This document shows positions 53,101 to 64,000 of a stretch of DNA of 64,000 bases, in pieces. Every line of letters starts with the position of its first letter. Position 1 is the stretch's first letter. The stretch is from Channa striata (taxonomy: Eukaryota; Chordata; Actinopteri; Anabantiformes; Channidae). Location of the stretch: the NCBI GenBank assembly GCA_033026295.1, contig CM065182.1, positions 16,450,715 through 16,514,714 of the forward strand, given 5' to 3'. Position numbers and translations under genes: made by a program. Under the pieces are notes generated by a model. The model had not been told where the DNA came from. It made no database searches and saw only the letters and a program-made list of their open reading frames with translations.

Positions 53101-56100
53101 CTCTTCACAGTATAGTCAACTGAGAAAAATACATTTGCAGCTTCCAGAATGGTCCGGACTAGCACAAAAACCCCTCTATGCAACAAGAGCCACATAATGA
53201 TGGGGACACAAGTTAGCATGATTAGCTGTCATTAGAGGCTATGGTGGCATCAAAAGAAAAATCAAAGCCATTGTAAAAAATGACAGCAGAGCCAAATGAT
53301 CAAATTGTTTCTCAAAACCTAATCCTGCCTAAAAATCTGTTTTTGTTGCAGTCACATGATTTTAAGTGTGTGTTCTGTCTATAATAGTTCAAACCTACAA
53401 GTGATAAAAACAGTGTTGTGTGCTTAAAGCTAAAGCCCAATCATCAGGGGATATTACAAAACTGTCATGATTGGAGATTATTTTCCTACTTTGCACTCTT
53501 TACTAGAAATGTGTGCCCTGAATACTGCGCAACACTCACACTTGACATTTCAAGGTGACTTAACCTAAGCAGTGAGTAAATGGTAACTAATGTGGAGTTA
53601 TTAATATACTGCTTTTTGATCCAATTCATGTTAATCCTTTGGAACTTAAAATTTGCAGCCGTCTACATGTGTAATGTGCATCCTTTGTTTTTTAATACTG
53701 TCCGATAAGAGCCACCCGTTCCCATATTCCATTTGTCTTACTCTACTTACATGAAACCTTTGGTCCACCTCACAGTTGATTTGCTTCCTGAAATCCTGTC
53801 ATCATAAATGCAGCAAAAGCAAGGCATGCAGAAAGAGACAAATGGGGAAACATTTTCAAATTCCTTAATTTCAGGTTTTACAATTAGCACAGTAATATCA
53901 TTCCACATTAACAAAATGATCAAGTATTAGTAATTACCAAGAGAATGATGCAGGACAATTCATTTGTGAAATTGTGACACGTGCTGTTTAGAACTGGTGA
54001 CATGCACAGCAGAAGAAGGAGAAGACAGGTAGATGACTTAGTCAAACGCTCACTAGCACACTCACCTTCTGTGCCACAAGAAAAGTCAGTCTTCGGATGC
54101 CATGCTCAAACAGCAAAGATTTCTGGAATTGTAATGAGAAAAATGTCAGGATGAGATGATCCTTCTTTGTCATCTTTGTATCCATGTGCTAAAATCAAGA
54201 GAAACAAAGGCTTTGTTGTAGACAGCTCCCACCTTTGACTGGGTGAAATCCCGGAACATGGCTGCCAGACCATCGTCATCAATGTCACTGTCTGTCTTTA
54301 TAGCTACGTTCAAAATATGGATAGGCTCATCCTGGATACTCTGAAGTGCAAAGCAAATACACATTTCATTGTAAGGTAAAGTTACATAGGTCAGTGATCA
54401 GCAATGTCACCATCAAAAGTCTATTCTCGTCACCTTGTTGTCCTCTTCACCATACAGGACAGGATTACCTCCCTCTGGGAAGGTTGGACTTGGGGGAGGA
54501 GAGTCTGAGAAGCAGCTCAACACATCAGTAATATTCCTGTGGAGGAGAAAAAAATCATACACGCATACATCAATCACACTTGAGATATTGTTACCCCCTG
54601 CCTTCAAAATATGCCCGAGTTAAGACATATTTTATACAAGCACAAACCTGGTGAACTCCTGAAAGGAGCGGAAAGACACCATGGCTCCCATGCGCTGACA
54701 AGGTGGTGTGAAAGATGTGTCAAGCAGAACATCACTCACGCTGGCCACGTGCACCATGCCGTAGTGGTTAAGGTTCGATGAGAATGACATCCTGTGGTGT
54801 CAGCAGAGAGCAATTTTACAATGAGAGTCTATTATACCGCTAACACCGCACTGTAAAGATGTGCCCCGTCCACCTTTAAGAACCTCAAAACAGTTTTGAT
54901 CCCTAAGCTTTTAGGCAGTTTGAGATGCTCGGATTTAACACCGTATGATACTTATTCAAAAGGCTTTGTGTTATTGTATGGGACTTCTTAGTATAAAAAC
55001 TGAATGAGGTTCCAAAAAAAATAAAAAGGTACAACATTCCATCAAAAAAGTGCATTTTCAGAAACCGCATGTTAGTAAAATAAAAAAATAAAGAGCAAGG
55101 AAAGATAAATCCACCAAAATATCCTAAATATATTCACAGCTTTCATTTTGCTGGGTGTTAGTTCATCAATTGGGGTTAGATGTCCCAGAAAGTTATACCC
55201 AACAAAAGCACTCAAAAAGTGTTGCATGTCAAACCTCTCCACAGATTCCAAATCTGAGGCATCTGTCTTCGCAGTATTATCATCCTTAGATTTACTATCT
55301 TGTGCTTTGAGGCCTTTGGGTTTAGTTTTCTGTAATCTAGTCGCCGATGATTTTATATTGTCCAGGATTGAAGCTGGCATTTTCCTAGTAGAGTCGTCAC
55401 AGGTATTTCAGGACATTTGCACTGGTTTATAGCATTTCCGCAACATGTGTTTTTAATCACCTCTATAACAATACATCCACATTCATACAATATTACAGAA
55501 TGTAACTATCACACAAACACACATACGGGCTCCAGACACAGAGGTTGAAAGCCAAGAGCCATGCTGATGTCAGTAAAAATCAAGATATATTTTTCCAAAT
55601 CAAGTGTTTCATTTTAAGAAATATCAAAGCTTCAATAATTTGTTGACTTAATAACCAAACGAATTTATATGAAGAATTACTGCTTTGACCATGCAGCTAG
55701 CTAGTCTACAGTTACTAGAGGTTTATGCAATAAAAAGAATGTTTACAATACCTGTTTAGAGTGGGGATGTTCCCTCTGCAATCAAACAACATTGATTACT
55801 AAGTGGTTAGTGGCAGGCATCAAGAAAGGAAGACAGTCAAGGTATAGCAATGTGTGTGCACCCTTTTACTGTTTTCTGCAGATCTATAGTTTTCTATACA
55901 TAGACTGAAACAATTTATGTATAAATACAAGATAAGGTAAATTAAGTAATAAACACACATTTCCAATTCCTGACTGCTCCCTTTATAACATGCATCATCA
56001 GACCCTAAAGCCCCTTTGTCCAGAGGTAAGTTCTGAATAAAGGCAGGGGATCGTTTTCACACTCTCATGCGGTCTGTAGTTAACATTTATGAGCCACATG

Positions 56101-59100
56101 TGTAGGTTAATTCAGACACGTTGAATCACTTGCATGCAATGAAATGAGGGGGTGATGGTTTTCAAAGAAAAAAACACCAGCACTGCTAGAAGTGTCAACA
56201 AGCAAACACTCAGATACACACATTCACATGAACAAACTTAGACGCAATCACACAGGTGGGATGCAGGACATAATTACAACAGAAATGCCACTGTACTGTC
56301 TCTTGCAAAGTGTACAACAAAAGCCCAAGTTTGTATCTTGTTTCTCTCTGATTCACAAGTTCTAAATGTCATGAAATATGTTATTTTAAAGAGACTTATG
56401 AGGAAGAGCACCTGACATGACTCACTTCTGACAAACCAAGAAAAGCATTGTCAACCCGCGTAAAATACCTTATTTCATGAATGAAAAGTATTTACATGGA
56501 CAGCATTTATAAATAATAAACACATAACTGGGCATAAGGGAGAGGATGTTGAGAAGATTAAAACTAAGATATTTCTAGGGACGTCTACCTATGCTACCAA
56601 CAGTTAAACGATCCAACAATGTCTATAGGAAAAAGGCGAATATGAGAATACTCAGAGCCACATGATGCTGATAATTCTGGGGCAGAACATAATTAGCAGG
56701 AACAAGAGCAGATAGTCTCGGGTAACATACAAGGTCAAGTAACATAAAACTGAGGCAAAACACATCCTGAATGCATGTCAGATGACAACTGGGAAGATTC
56801 TGTATGTAAGATACCTGTTGGGATGCGAAGTAGGGAGCATGAACTGGAACTCTACCACACATGTGTTGTCCTTCAACTGTCGATGCTGAACGCTGTTGAG
56901 CTCATAGGCAATGTACGCTCTGCGAACGTACACCTGCAGCCATCAAGAATGACGCCAAAATAGTATCAGTTAGATATGGGAACAAGTGGCCACATTTTTT
57001 TGAAGGCAAACTCATTTCTGTTTTGAGGTCATGACTCCTCTTACCTCAAGTGCAGCCATCCTGACTACCTGATTGCTGTGATAAAAGAAGTTGGGCAGAA
57101 CATCAAAGATTGATGTCTCTGAAAGGATCAGTTTCTAGAAAATAAAAGAAAATGAATTAAAAGTCGAGTTTTCTGAGCATTATACGAGATATATCTACAT
57201 CCCATGTCTTTTATCACCTACCTGTAGGTTCTCAATACAGAATTGGTGTCCATACATATCAATGGCAGACAGAAAGATGGATTCCACCTGGTTGTGTCTG
57301 AGCTCATAGGAGGGAAGGTGGGACGCGATCAGCACCTGGGTACAGAGGACAAATGTGGAAGTTCTGTGGAAGTACTGAACATTCATTTAAGCATTTACCT
57401 GAAATGACAGATTCTCTCTCTAAAAATGTTTAGTTCCAGCAGTGAAATGTTTTAGATAAGTTACATATCTTTCCATTCTCATTTATTTATTTTTCTCCCA
57501 TAAAGGCCACATATGGGCATTATGTAGGCTCTGCATGTTGGTGAGTCGACAGTGACATCTGGTGGTGAGTTATCACAATGGCTCACTGAGAAAAACATTG
57601 GCGTCAAATAGGAGTGTAGATGTTTAATAGCTTCAGTCTAATGCACCTTTGCATAATCAGAACTCAAGATGAATTGAGCTTGAGAGAACTGCATCAACCA
57701 CATATTTTTCAGATTTCAGGTTTAAGCCCATCAGTAAATAAATATAGTATGTCATCCACAGGTAAGTGTCTTACCTGCCGAGCACGCAGTGCCACTTTGG
57801 CATTGGTGGTCTTGCTGAGCTGGGTGAGTTCAGTCAAGATAGCCATCAGTTCATCTGTCAGTGTGGGATCACGGCCACACAGCTGGTCCTGGACACAAGT
57901 AATTCAAACATTATTGATTTATCATTCCACTTTTAAATGGGATTACTAAGAAAAAAAAAAACACATATCCTATTCAGAAAAGCTGAATACCTTACATTTT
58001 AATTGTATAATTACATTAGTCAGCAGTACACTACATTGCATTTACACAACATTAATTTTCTTGAGGAGTGAAGTTTTTGTTAATGGGTAAAGTTATTCCA
58101 TTACAAGAATGTAAGATACGATTATAGCTCGCTTTACACAATGCATATTTTCGATTGCCATAAATTTATAAATATAAACCGAGGCGATAGCTTAATGCGG
58201 TGTGATTCTCTTCTGATCTCAGGACACTTACAATCAGCATTGTAACAAGCAGGTTCTTCTTGGTGACTTGGGCATGGGAGAAGATAAAGTTGAGCACATT
58301 GGTCAAATCCCCTTTGTTTTCCTCCCGCAGAGCAAACACACACTTGTCATAGTGTCCTGTTAATGAGTCAGAAAGTAAGAGCTTTGGTCAATTCTGTAAA
58401 AGGAAAACTTTTAAATTTATTGTGAAAAGGCTCCACTTAAGAAAGAGAATGAGTAACTGCAACATTAGTTCCATAAGTTACGTGTGTTTCGGCTATTCCT
58501 CACCATTCTGAAACTGGATCTCTACTTTCAGGTACTGTCTGAGCAAGTCCATCACCACCGCCTTCATGTGACCTCGAATGCCACTGCGATACCTATGGGA
58601 GACAAAAAAATGCAGCATTGCACAAATTCAGACATATGGACAAAAAGTAGATCCCATCAAAGCACAAGGAACAAAGAACAACAAGGAAAACAACCACTTT
58701 AAATCAAAGAAAGCTCAGTGTACAAAAGACACATATTTAGACAATCTGTCATAGTTTTTTTTTTGTAAATGAGCAAACAATGTATGAAACATTCAAATTG
58801 AGATAAAGAATACACTCACTTCTGCACCAGCTGAACAATGCTTTGCGTGTTCATAAAGAAGACCTCCCTCTCTGACTTCTTGTTAAGAGTAGCAGCATGG
58901 CTGTCCAGGATGTTTGCAATCTGGAAATAAAGGTGATAAACCATATAAGCATTTAATCCCAACAACCTTGGAGAGTACTTAATCCCAGTGGCACTAATGA
59001 CTCCGCTGACTAGTTTGTACTAATATTAATAAGTACAATGCACTAACATTCAAGTGTGTGAACTGGCTTTTTTGCTGGTCATAAAACTCTGCGTAAATAA

Positions 59101-62100
59101 AATTTAGAATAATCAAAGCTGTTTAACTGGCAACAGTAAATTCAGTAAAAAATCTATTGTTACCCCACTACAGAACACATACTACACAGTACCTTTTTTT
59201 AAACATACCCTTTTACTGAGATGTGGGGTCACTCACTAATACTTAGTTTGAAATTATTTTTGTACAAGCAACTACAAAATCAGCTTTATTTTAATGCTTA
59301 GAATGTATTCTATTTGACAAGGCATAATTCTGTGAGCGTAGTGAGCATGTTGTGTATGTTTTATGGGACACCTGCTGGCTGGGGAACTGGCAGAGCACAG
59401 AGGTGATGTTGCTGGCATACTGAGCCATCTCCTTCTTGATGGCCTTCTCCACGGCCGGGGGAATGCGTCCTGACACGCTGGTCATGATGTCTTGCAGTTC
59501 CAGCAGTGGCAAAGAAGGATCACGCATGGTTTTCATCAACCTTTCCACCCATTCTTTTAACTAAGACAAGACAGAAAATGTACCCATTAGTGAAACCTTA
59601 AAGCTGGAGCAGCTTATGATTGTGTGTCCATATGAATTCTTACCTTAGCGCTGAAGAAAGGCTCAGGGAGACAGTAGCCATTCATGATGTGAACAAGGTG
59701 ATCCAATGTGTTGTGGAAAACTCTGTGTAGCTTCTCACCTCTCAGAGCTACTGCCTGGATAGTAGGCAGGTCCCCTGTATACAGCTCGGCCTGCAAGGCA
59801 ACACAAGCTAGTAGTTTTTAGCAGGAATTGCACTTAATTCTTCTTCAGCATTGTTACCTAACCAGTTTTGACCCATTTACCAGAGTTCATTCTCTGAAAG
59901 AGATTTTTTTGCCCTAAATATATATTTTTTTTTATCTACACATTTTAAGTTTAACATCTCCGACGAGAATTGGGGGGCAGTTAATATGTATTAAGGTGTG
60001 ACGAAATTTGCTTTTAATTAAAAATGCATTGGAATGCAAATGTAAAATATTACATATCAAAGTTCATTGTGTAAAGTGTAACTGCTTGGAGTGTAATCAG
60101 TTAGTTGCACAGTACCTGTTGCACTCTGCTTGGGTCATCCAGCTGCAGTTTGGCAATGACACAGCCAGGCTCAAGTGCTGCACCCGCCCTCTTCACATAG
60201 TGAATACACCCAGACTCTGCAGCTGTCAGCGTCATTACCATCTTCATCACCTGGAGTTTAAAAGCATAAAGTTAACAAAAATAAAGTGAGCTTCAACTGA
60301 TTCCATGTTTCTTTTGCACAATAAGCTTTAACATACTATACCTCTATCTCAGCATAACACTGGCCAGCAAAAACATGCCCACCATCCTCAACTGTGTACT
60401 GAATTAGCTTTCCTGCTGATGGAGAACGCAGCAGTGAAGGATCATTCTCCTTTTCGAAAACACAAGTCTTGTTCCCAATTGTAATGCGATATCTGTATAG
60501 AAAAATTGTCTTTTCATTATTATATTTTTTTTAAATTTCATTTTATTTATTCTTTGCTATTGCCACTGCTAAATTAGAGACAATGGTTTCATTATGAGCC
60601 TTGTCTTACCTGTCCACCTCCTCCTTCATGTAAGTAGTATAGCTGCTGCCATCATAGGACAGAAGAAGACCCCCATCACTCAGTCGATGGACATCAACTT
60701 CAGCAGAGCAATTGTTCATGATGACCACATAGGAGTTGGGAGATTGGCGTGTCACAGTTAGGACGTACTTTGTACCTTCATAGATCAGCTCCACATCTAC
60801 CGTGTTGAGTAGCGTGTGTGCCGCAAGTACCTGGCCTCTGGTGAGAGAGTAAAAAGATTATTTGCTTTCTATTCAAACATTGCATGTTTTTTTTTTTTTG
60901 GCAGAGATCACTGTGACAGCTTTGTAATATTTATTACCTCTCCAGGGAATGCAGGAAGTTGGACACACTGTTCCTTAGATTGACATCTGCCACATGCAGC
61001 GCCCCACTTACAATTCCCAGCATGGTATCTGGACGCTCAGCCTGCACACAGCATACGTGTCTTGGTAAGGAAAATGCTTAAATTCAATCTTGTAGTTGTT
61101 TCGTGTCAAGACTGACATCATAATGTGGCACAACGTTTTTTCAAAGAGTATCCTGTGGCCACAGCAGGGACATCCTTCCATACCTGCATCTTCTCAGAGA
61201 TAAGTCTGTCCAGCCAGCCTGTGTCAATGCTGTTATGCTGAAAGCTTTCAGTTTCCAGCAGCTTAATGAGGTATTCTACCGTAGTCCTGAAGTCTCCTCT
61301 GATAGACAACTCCTTCAGAGCCACCACCATGTTGCTAGACAAAGATTAGAAAATAACCACAACAACATGTCATTTATAATTTCTTCTGATTACATATTTG
61401 CATAGAAAGTGTCTCTCATGGTAAATCATTAATTCTGTGGGTACTCACGAGATCGCTTCTTCACGATTCTCTCCCCAGGAGAAGCAGTGTCCAAACTGAG
61501 AGTCTGCAAACTCATGTAGTCCTCCAGCTGCTGCAACACTAAAGTAGCCCCACACATTTTTATTGCTGCGGAAATTTAGCTCTTGCACGGTTCCAGAACT
61601 TGGCTTGAAACCCTGTAGTCACATCAAATGAACATTGTCAAAAAAAAAAACACCTTCTCATTTCAGAACCAAAATCCAAGATAGAGGTTTCAGCCATTTT
61701 AACATTTAAAAGTAATATTTTTTTATTTATTAAACGTAAAATTGATAAAATGTAAAAGAACAGAACCACAAGTGAAATTTATGTACATTTTTGATACAAA
61801 TATTCTGTGAAACCGGAAAAAGCAAAACGAACCTCATCAGGATTTTCACTTGTGATGCGCGCTGCAATGACATGGCCTCGCGGGGAGGGGGTTGTCGATA
61901 GACATTCAAAATCAATAGGAGTGTCTCCCCAGGGCTGGACACCGTAAAGCATCCTGATGTCTTTGATGCGGTGAAGGGGAATACCCATAGCAATCTGATA
62001 AATATATAGTTTTAGAAGTTTATACTCCTGACATTTTATTATATATATATCATGAATGTATTTACTATAAACAAACCACACTATTGTCAGTTTCATATTT

Positions 62101-64000
62101 TCATGAATCAACATCTTAATGACAGTGTTCTACAGTTGCTCAAAAAAAACTAAAGACACCCTTGCCCTTTGTTCCACAGACAGTCCGTTTCTCCCCCAAG
62201 CAACATCCAATCAGCTTCACAAGCAGCACTGGCCTTCAGCTTTACTGCCACTGACCCATTTACACACATTCCTAAATGCAGAACAGACCACATGACCCGT
62301 TGCTGCCACAAGCACCAGATCTACTACAGCGTTTCTGCATATAGCCTCTTTTTTGGGGGAGTTGGTTGCCATGGAGACAGGGGGACTGCCTAGTGAAGAA
62401 CAGTGAGGGCAATGAAGCGTTCTGATTTTGACTGTTACTGGACAGACTCAGACTTGATTGTACCATACTGTACGTACTGTAACTGTGTGCCATTTCTAAA
62501 AGCTCAGGCGTGTGAGAGGCTGACCTGCAGTTGGGCAGCAGGCAAGTTAACGTCAGCCACCATCTCAGTACAGGGGTGTTCCACCTGCAGACGAGGGTTG
62601 AGTTCCAGGAAGTAGAAGCTCCCGTCCTGGCTGTACAGATACTCCACTGTACCTGCACTTACATACCCCACCATCTTAGCTAGTTTCACTGCACACTGAA
62701 GAAAGACAATAACCATATTCATATCAAGGCTCAAATATTTTCTTCGCACAGTAAACGTAAATTTAATTGGCATTATTTATTTCCAAACACAGCTAAATGG
62801 TTGTACCTTTTCCATGTCCTCAAACACATCAGAAGTGGCGATCGTAGCAGGAGCCTCCTCTATGATTTTCTGGTGCCGCGCTGCACAGAGCAGTCTCTCC
62901 CAAATAGTGAAATGGCATTGCCATACTGATCAGCCAAAATCTGAACTTCCAAGTGTCGGGCATGCTTGGCTAGCTGCATGATAAAAATAGGTGATCCTGG
63001 AACTTCTGCCTGGACCTGGACGACCAAATACACAAAAAAATGACTGCAATTAACAAAAGCACAAAACATGAGTTAACAACATGTTGTGGCCTCTACATGA
63101 GGTTTTAAAACCTGATTGACCACTGACCTGTCTGAAGAGGTTTGGAAAGTCATCAGCACAGTTGACTTTGCGGATGCCTTTTCCTCCACCTCCTTCTGAG
63201 GCCTTCACCATCACAGGGTAGCCAATTTTCTCTGCAGTCTGGTAACAGAAACATAAAAGGTTCAAGCATACTTGCATGTACATGCAGAATACTCAAACAC
63301 ATAACATATTTCAGTGATTATGAACTCTGTTAGATGACATTCTTACTTGCAGGCCATCCTCTACATCGTGGATGCAGCCACGCTCGTACACATCAGAAGG
63401 GACATTGATAATTCTCTTCTTTTGGTTGCTCTCTGTCCATTCTACTTTCAGGTCTGTGTAAGTCAAACGAATAACGTTCAGCATTCACATATTTTCACAA
63501 CAGTGTGTTTTGTTCTCAGAACTCACATTTTCACTTGCAATCCCACATGCTTTCCATTACTGCTGAAAACACCTACACAGAATTTGACTACTTTGTGAAA
63601 AATAAGGTCACGCTCATGCAAAACTAATTAACATTCTCACCAGAACACTGATGTTCCTTTTAAAGCAGATGCTGATCTCAGTGAGAATTTTTGAATAAAT
63701 AACACTTAACAAGAGCCCACGCAGACTTTGATGTACCTGTTCCGCTCCATGGAAGGGTTGGAATACCAGCTGTCTGGGCCACGACAGAGGAAGCAATCTT
63801 GTCTCCTAGAGCCCACATAGCCTGACTGGGAGGACCTGGGGATGGAGTGGGGAATATTAAGAAAAAGACAAAAAAAAATTCCATTAAGCAAAGGAACAAC
63901 AAAGCTGAGAAACTCCTCTAACCCATGAAAGCAATGCCATGCTTTTGAAGCAGCTCTGGGAGTTTGGGGTTCTCTGACGCATGTCCCCATCCAGCCCACA
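40761..64000 (-). CDS. acaca: acetyl-CoA carboxylase 1 (ACC-alpha), 49 exons, 5' end outside window
   Basis: Cytosolic biotin-dependent enzyme that carboxylates acetyl-CoA to malonyl-CoA, the committed step of fatty acid synthesis. 49 exons were resolved on the - strand with consistent phases: 6436 nt here, about 2144 residues of the roughly 2350 usual for vertebrate ACC1. The reading enters mid biotin carboxylase ([16 protein letters not shown]) and ends METSGSS then stop at 40761-40763. Domain order is biotin carboxylase, biotin-carrier segment (VMKM), long central regulatory region, then N and C halves of the carboxyltransferase. It is ACC1 rather than ACC2 (acacb) because of the GNIPTLNR microexon, residue-level match to ACC1 throughout and linkage to lhx1. 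One exon (62807-63015) is one base short and shifts frame; all others are intact. Exon coordinates are given in the four block entries that follow. Confidence 0.97.
47160..47780. promoter_or_regulatory. candidate enhancer in the largest acaca intron, two perfect octamers
   Basis: The 2.2-kb intron 46051-48239 holds two perfect POU octamers: ATTTGCAT at 47484-47491 and ATGCAAAT at 47743-47750. Between and around them lies non-repetitive sequence with homeobox-type cores. It may be a long-range lhx1 enhancer lodged in the neighbouring gene, or an acaca element. Inference only. Confidence 0.3.
51520..51542 (+). repeat. (GT)n microsatellite in an acaca intron
   Basis: Eleven GT units, 17 nt downstream of the donor of exon 51559-51714. 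On the - strand it is a CA run, the kind of intronic element that can bind hnRNP L near donors. Confidence 0.9.
55072..55380 (-). other. unrecognised 102-codon ORF inside an acaca intron
   Basis: Lies on the same strand as acaca, in the intron between exons 55752-55775 and 54648-54791. It starts [17 protein letters not shown] after an in-frame TGA upstream. It has a lysine/serine/aspartate-rich middle, then [19 protein letters not shown] and [14 protein letters not shown], and ends in a hydrophobic run ([15 protein letters not shown]) that may be a membrane anchor or just AT-rich chance translation. I recognise no family. Its residue mix looks more protein-like than other spurious ORFs here. 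It could be a nested gene, an old retrocopy or transposon piece, an unused exon, or chance. Confidence 0.25.
55752..55775 (-). other. acaca: 24-nt in-frame microexon of acaca
   Basis: Bounded by TTGCAG before and GTATTG after on the - strand. With its neighbours it reads [16 protein letters not shown]. Leaving it out joins SHPN-R directly to MSF in frame, since both flanking exons share the same phase. Mammalian ACC1 is known to splice a 24-nt, eight-residue segment at this point, next to a phosphorylated serine. The sequence supports the exon; tissue use in fish is not visible. Confidence 0.9.
60116..61041 (-). other. acaca: acaca exons for the biotinyl (BCCP) and adjoining domain
   Basis: Exons: 60938-61041, 60610-60837, 60342-60492, 60116-60250. 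This part carries the swinging biotin arm between the two active sites. The conserved biotinylation motif is split by an intron: exon 60342-60492 ends CYAEIE and exon 60116-60250 starts VMKMVMTLT. The target lysine codon is at 60242-60244. Flanking text [20 protein letters not shown] and [10 protein letters not shown] matches vertebrate ACC1 closely. Confidence 0.95.
60242..60244 (-). other. acaca: biotin-attachment lysine codon of acaca
   Basis: Lysine of the E-V-M-K-M motif, codon AAG on the - strand. Holocarboxylase synthetase attaches biotin to this residue in the family. Assignment is by motif. Confidence 0.9.
61184..64000 (-). other. acaca: acaca exons for the biotin carboxylase domain
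   Basis: Exons in coding order: 63923-64000 (continues past the window), 63737-63835, 63347-63453, 63128-63238, 62807-63015, 62525-62695, 61833-61994, 61449-61612, 61184-61334. This domain uses ATP and bicarbonate to carboxylate biotin. The ATP-grasp glycine loop [13 protein letters not shown] is in 63128-63238. The catalytic-core segment [17 protein letters not shown] is in 62525-62695. RDCSVQR followed by HQKIIEEAP is in 62807-63015, which is 209 nt where 210 are needed, so the frame breaks at 62876-62880. Later exons read [14 protein letters not shown] and [20 protein letters not shown], both near-identical to mammalian ACC1. Confidence 0.95.

Larger units (their letters stand above)
51241..59790 (-). 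other. acaca: acaca exons for the central regulatory region
   Basis: Exons: 59644-59790, 59372-59560, 58820-58920, 58504-58592, 58232-58356, 57775-57888, 57222-57335, 57045-57134, 56815-56933, 55752-55775, 54648-54791, 54434-54536, 54233-54340, 54066-54122, 53751-53795, 52577-52618, 51827-52042, 51559-51714, 51241-51444. This non-catalytic part positions the other domains and takes regulatory phosphorylation and filament contacts in animal ACCs. Examples read directly are [39 protein letters not shown] and [20 protein letters not shown]. It includes four very short exons (24, 42, 45 and 57 nt). The segment [13 protein letters not shown] at the start of 54648-54791 corresponds to the conserved regulatory serine region near residue 1200 in mammalian ACC1. 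Confidence 0.94.

Noticed and set aside
40761..64000. acacb (ACC2) as the identity of the carboxylase
   Set aside because: The microexon, residue-level match to ACC1 and linkage to lhx1 all favour acaca.
1..64000. CRISPR arrays, tRNA or rRNA genes, operons or phage-type systems
   Set aside because: Nothing of these kinds was seen. The window is plainly vertebrate chromosomal DNA, and regular short repeats here are microsatellites or the hAT-internal array.

Overview
The window is vertebrate nuclear DNA, almost certainly from a ray-finned (teleost) fish. It holds multi-exon genes with GT-AG introns and vertebrate-type proteins. Its interspersed repeats look like teleost families (L2-like LINE, Tc1/mariner and hAT debris), and intron sizes are compact: about 23 kb here covers 49 acaca exons. 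The species cannot be named from the sequence.

Two protein-coding genes are certain. (1) lhx1, a LIM-homeodomain transcription factor, lies on the + strand. It has five exons between 25351 and 27868 and encodes 387 residues, complete from ATG to stop. (2) acaca (acetyl-CoA carboxylase 1) lies on the - strand from the window's right edge down to a stop at 40761. 49 exons were resolved here. They run from the middle of the biotin carboxylase domain through the biotinyl and central domains to the end of the carboxyltransferase. The first ~200 codons lie beyond base 64000. The two genes are convergent, and their tails are ~10.4 kb apart if the acaca 3' end is at the AATAAA at 38558-38563.

Layout: 1-24700 is a gene desert upstream of lhx1 with old repeat fragments, microsatellites and several stretches that read like regulatory DNA, notably a homeobox-site cluster near 23130-23285. 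About 24700-25350 is the lhx1 promoter and leader, with two CRE-type sites and possible upstream ORFs. 25351-27868 is lhx1. 28100-38500 is intergenic, with a clean 787-bp hAT element (33061-33847, 8-bp target duplication), a 26-bp perfect palindrome (35380-35405) and candidate enhancers. 38558-40760 is the likely acaca 3' UTR. 40761-64000 is acaca.

Points for a second look: a one-base frameshift in an otherwise perfect acaca exon (62876-62880); the 24-nt in-frame microexon of acaca (55752-55775) next to the conserved regulatory serine region; an unrecognised protein-like ORF inside an acaca intron (55072-55380); a diverged lhx1 homeodomain suggesting the faster-evolving fish duplicate; the absence of aatf, which sits between LHX1 and ACACA in human; and a four-copy TGACGT array carried by the hAT element. 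No tRNA, rRNA, CRISPR array or bacterial-type system was seen.
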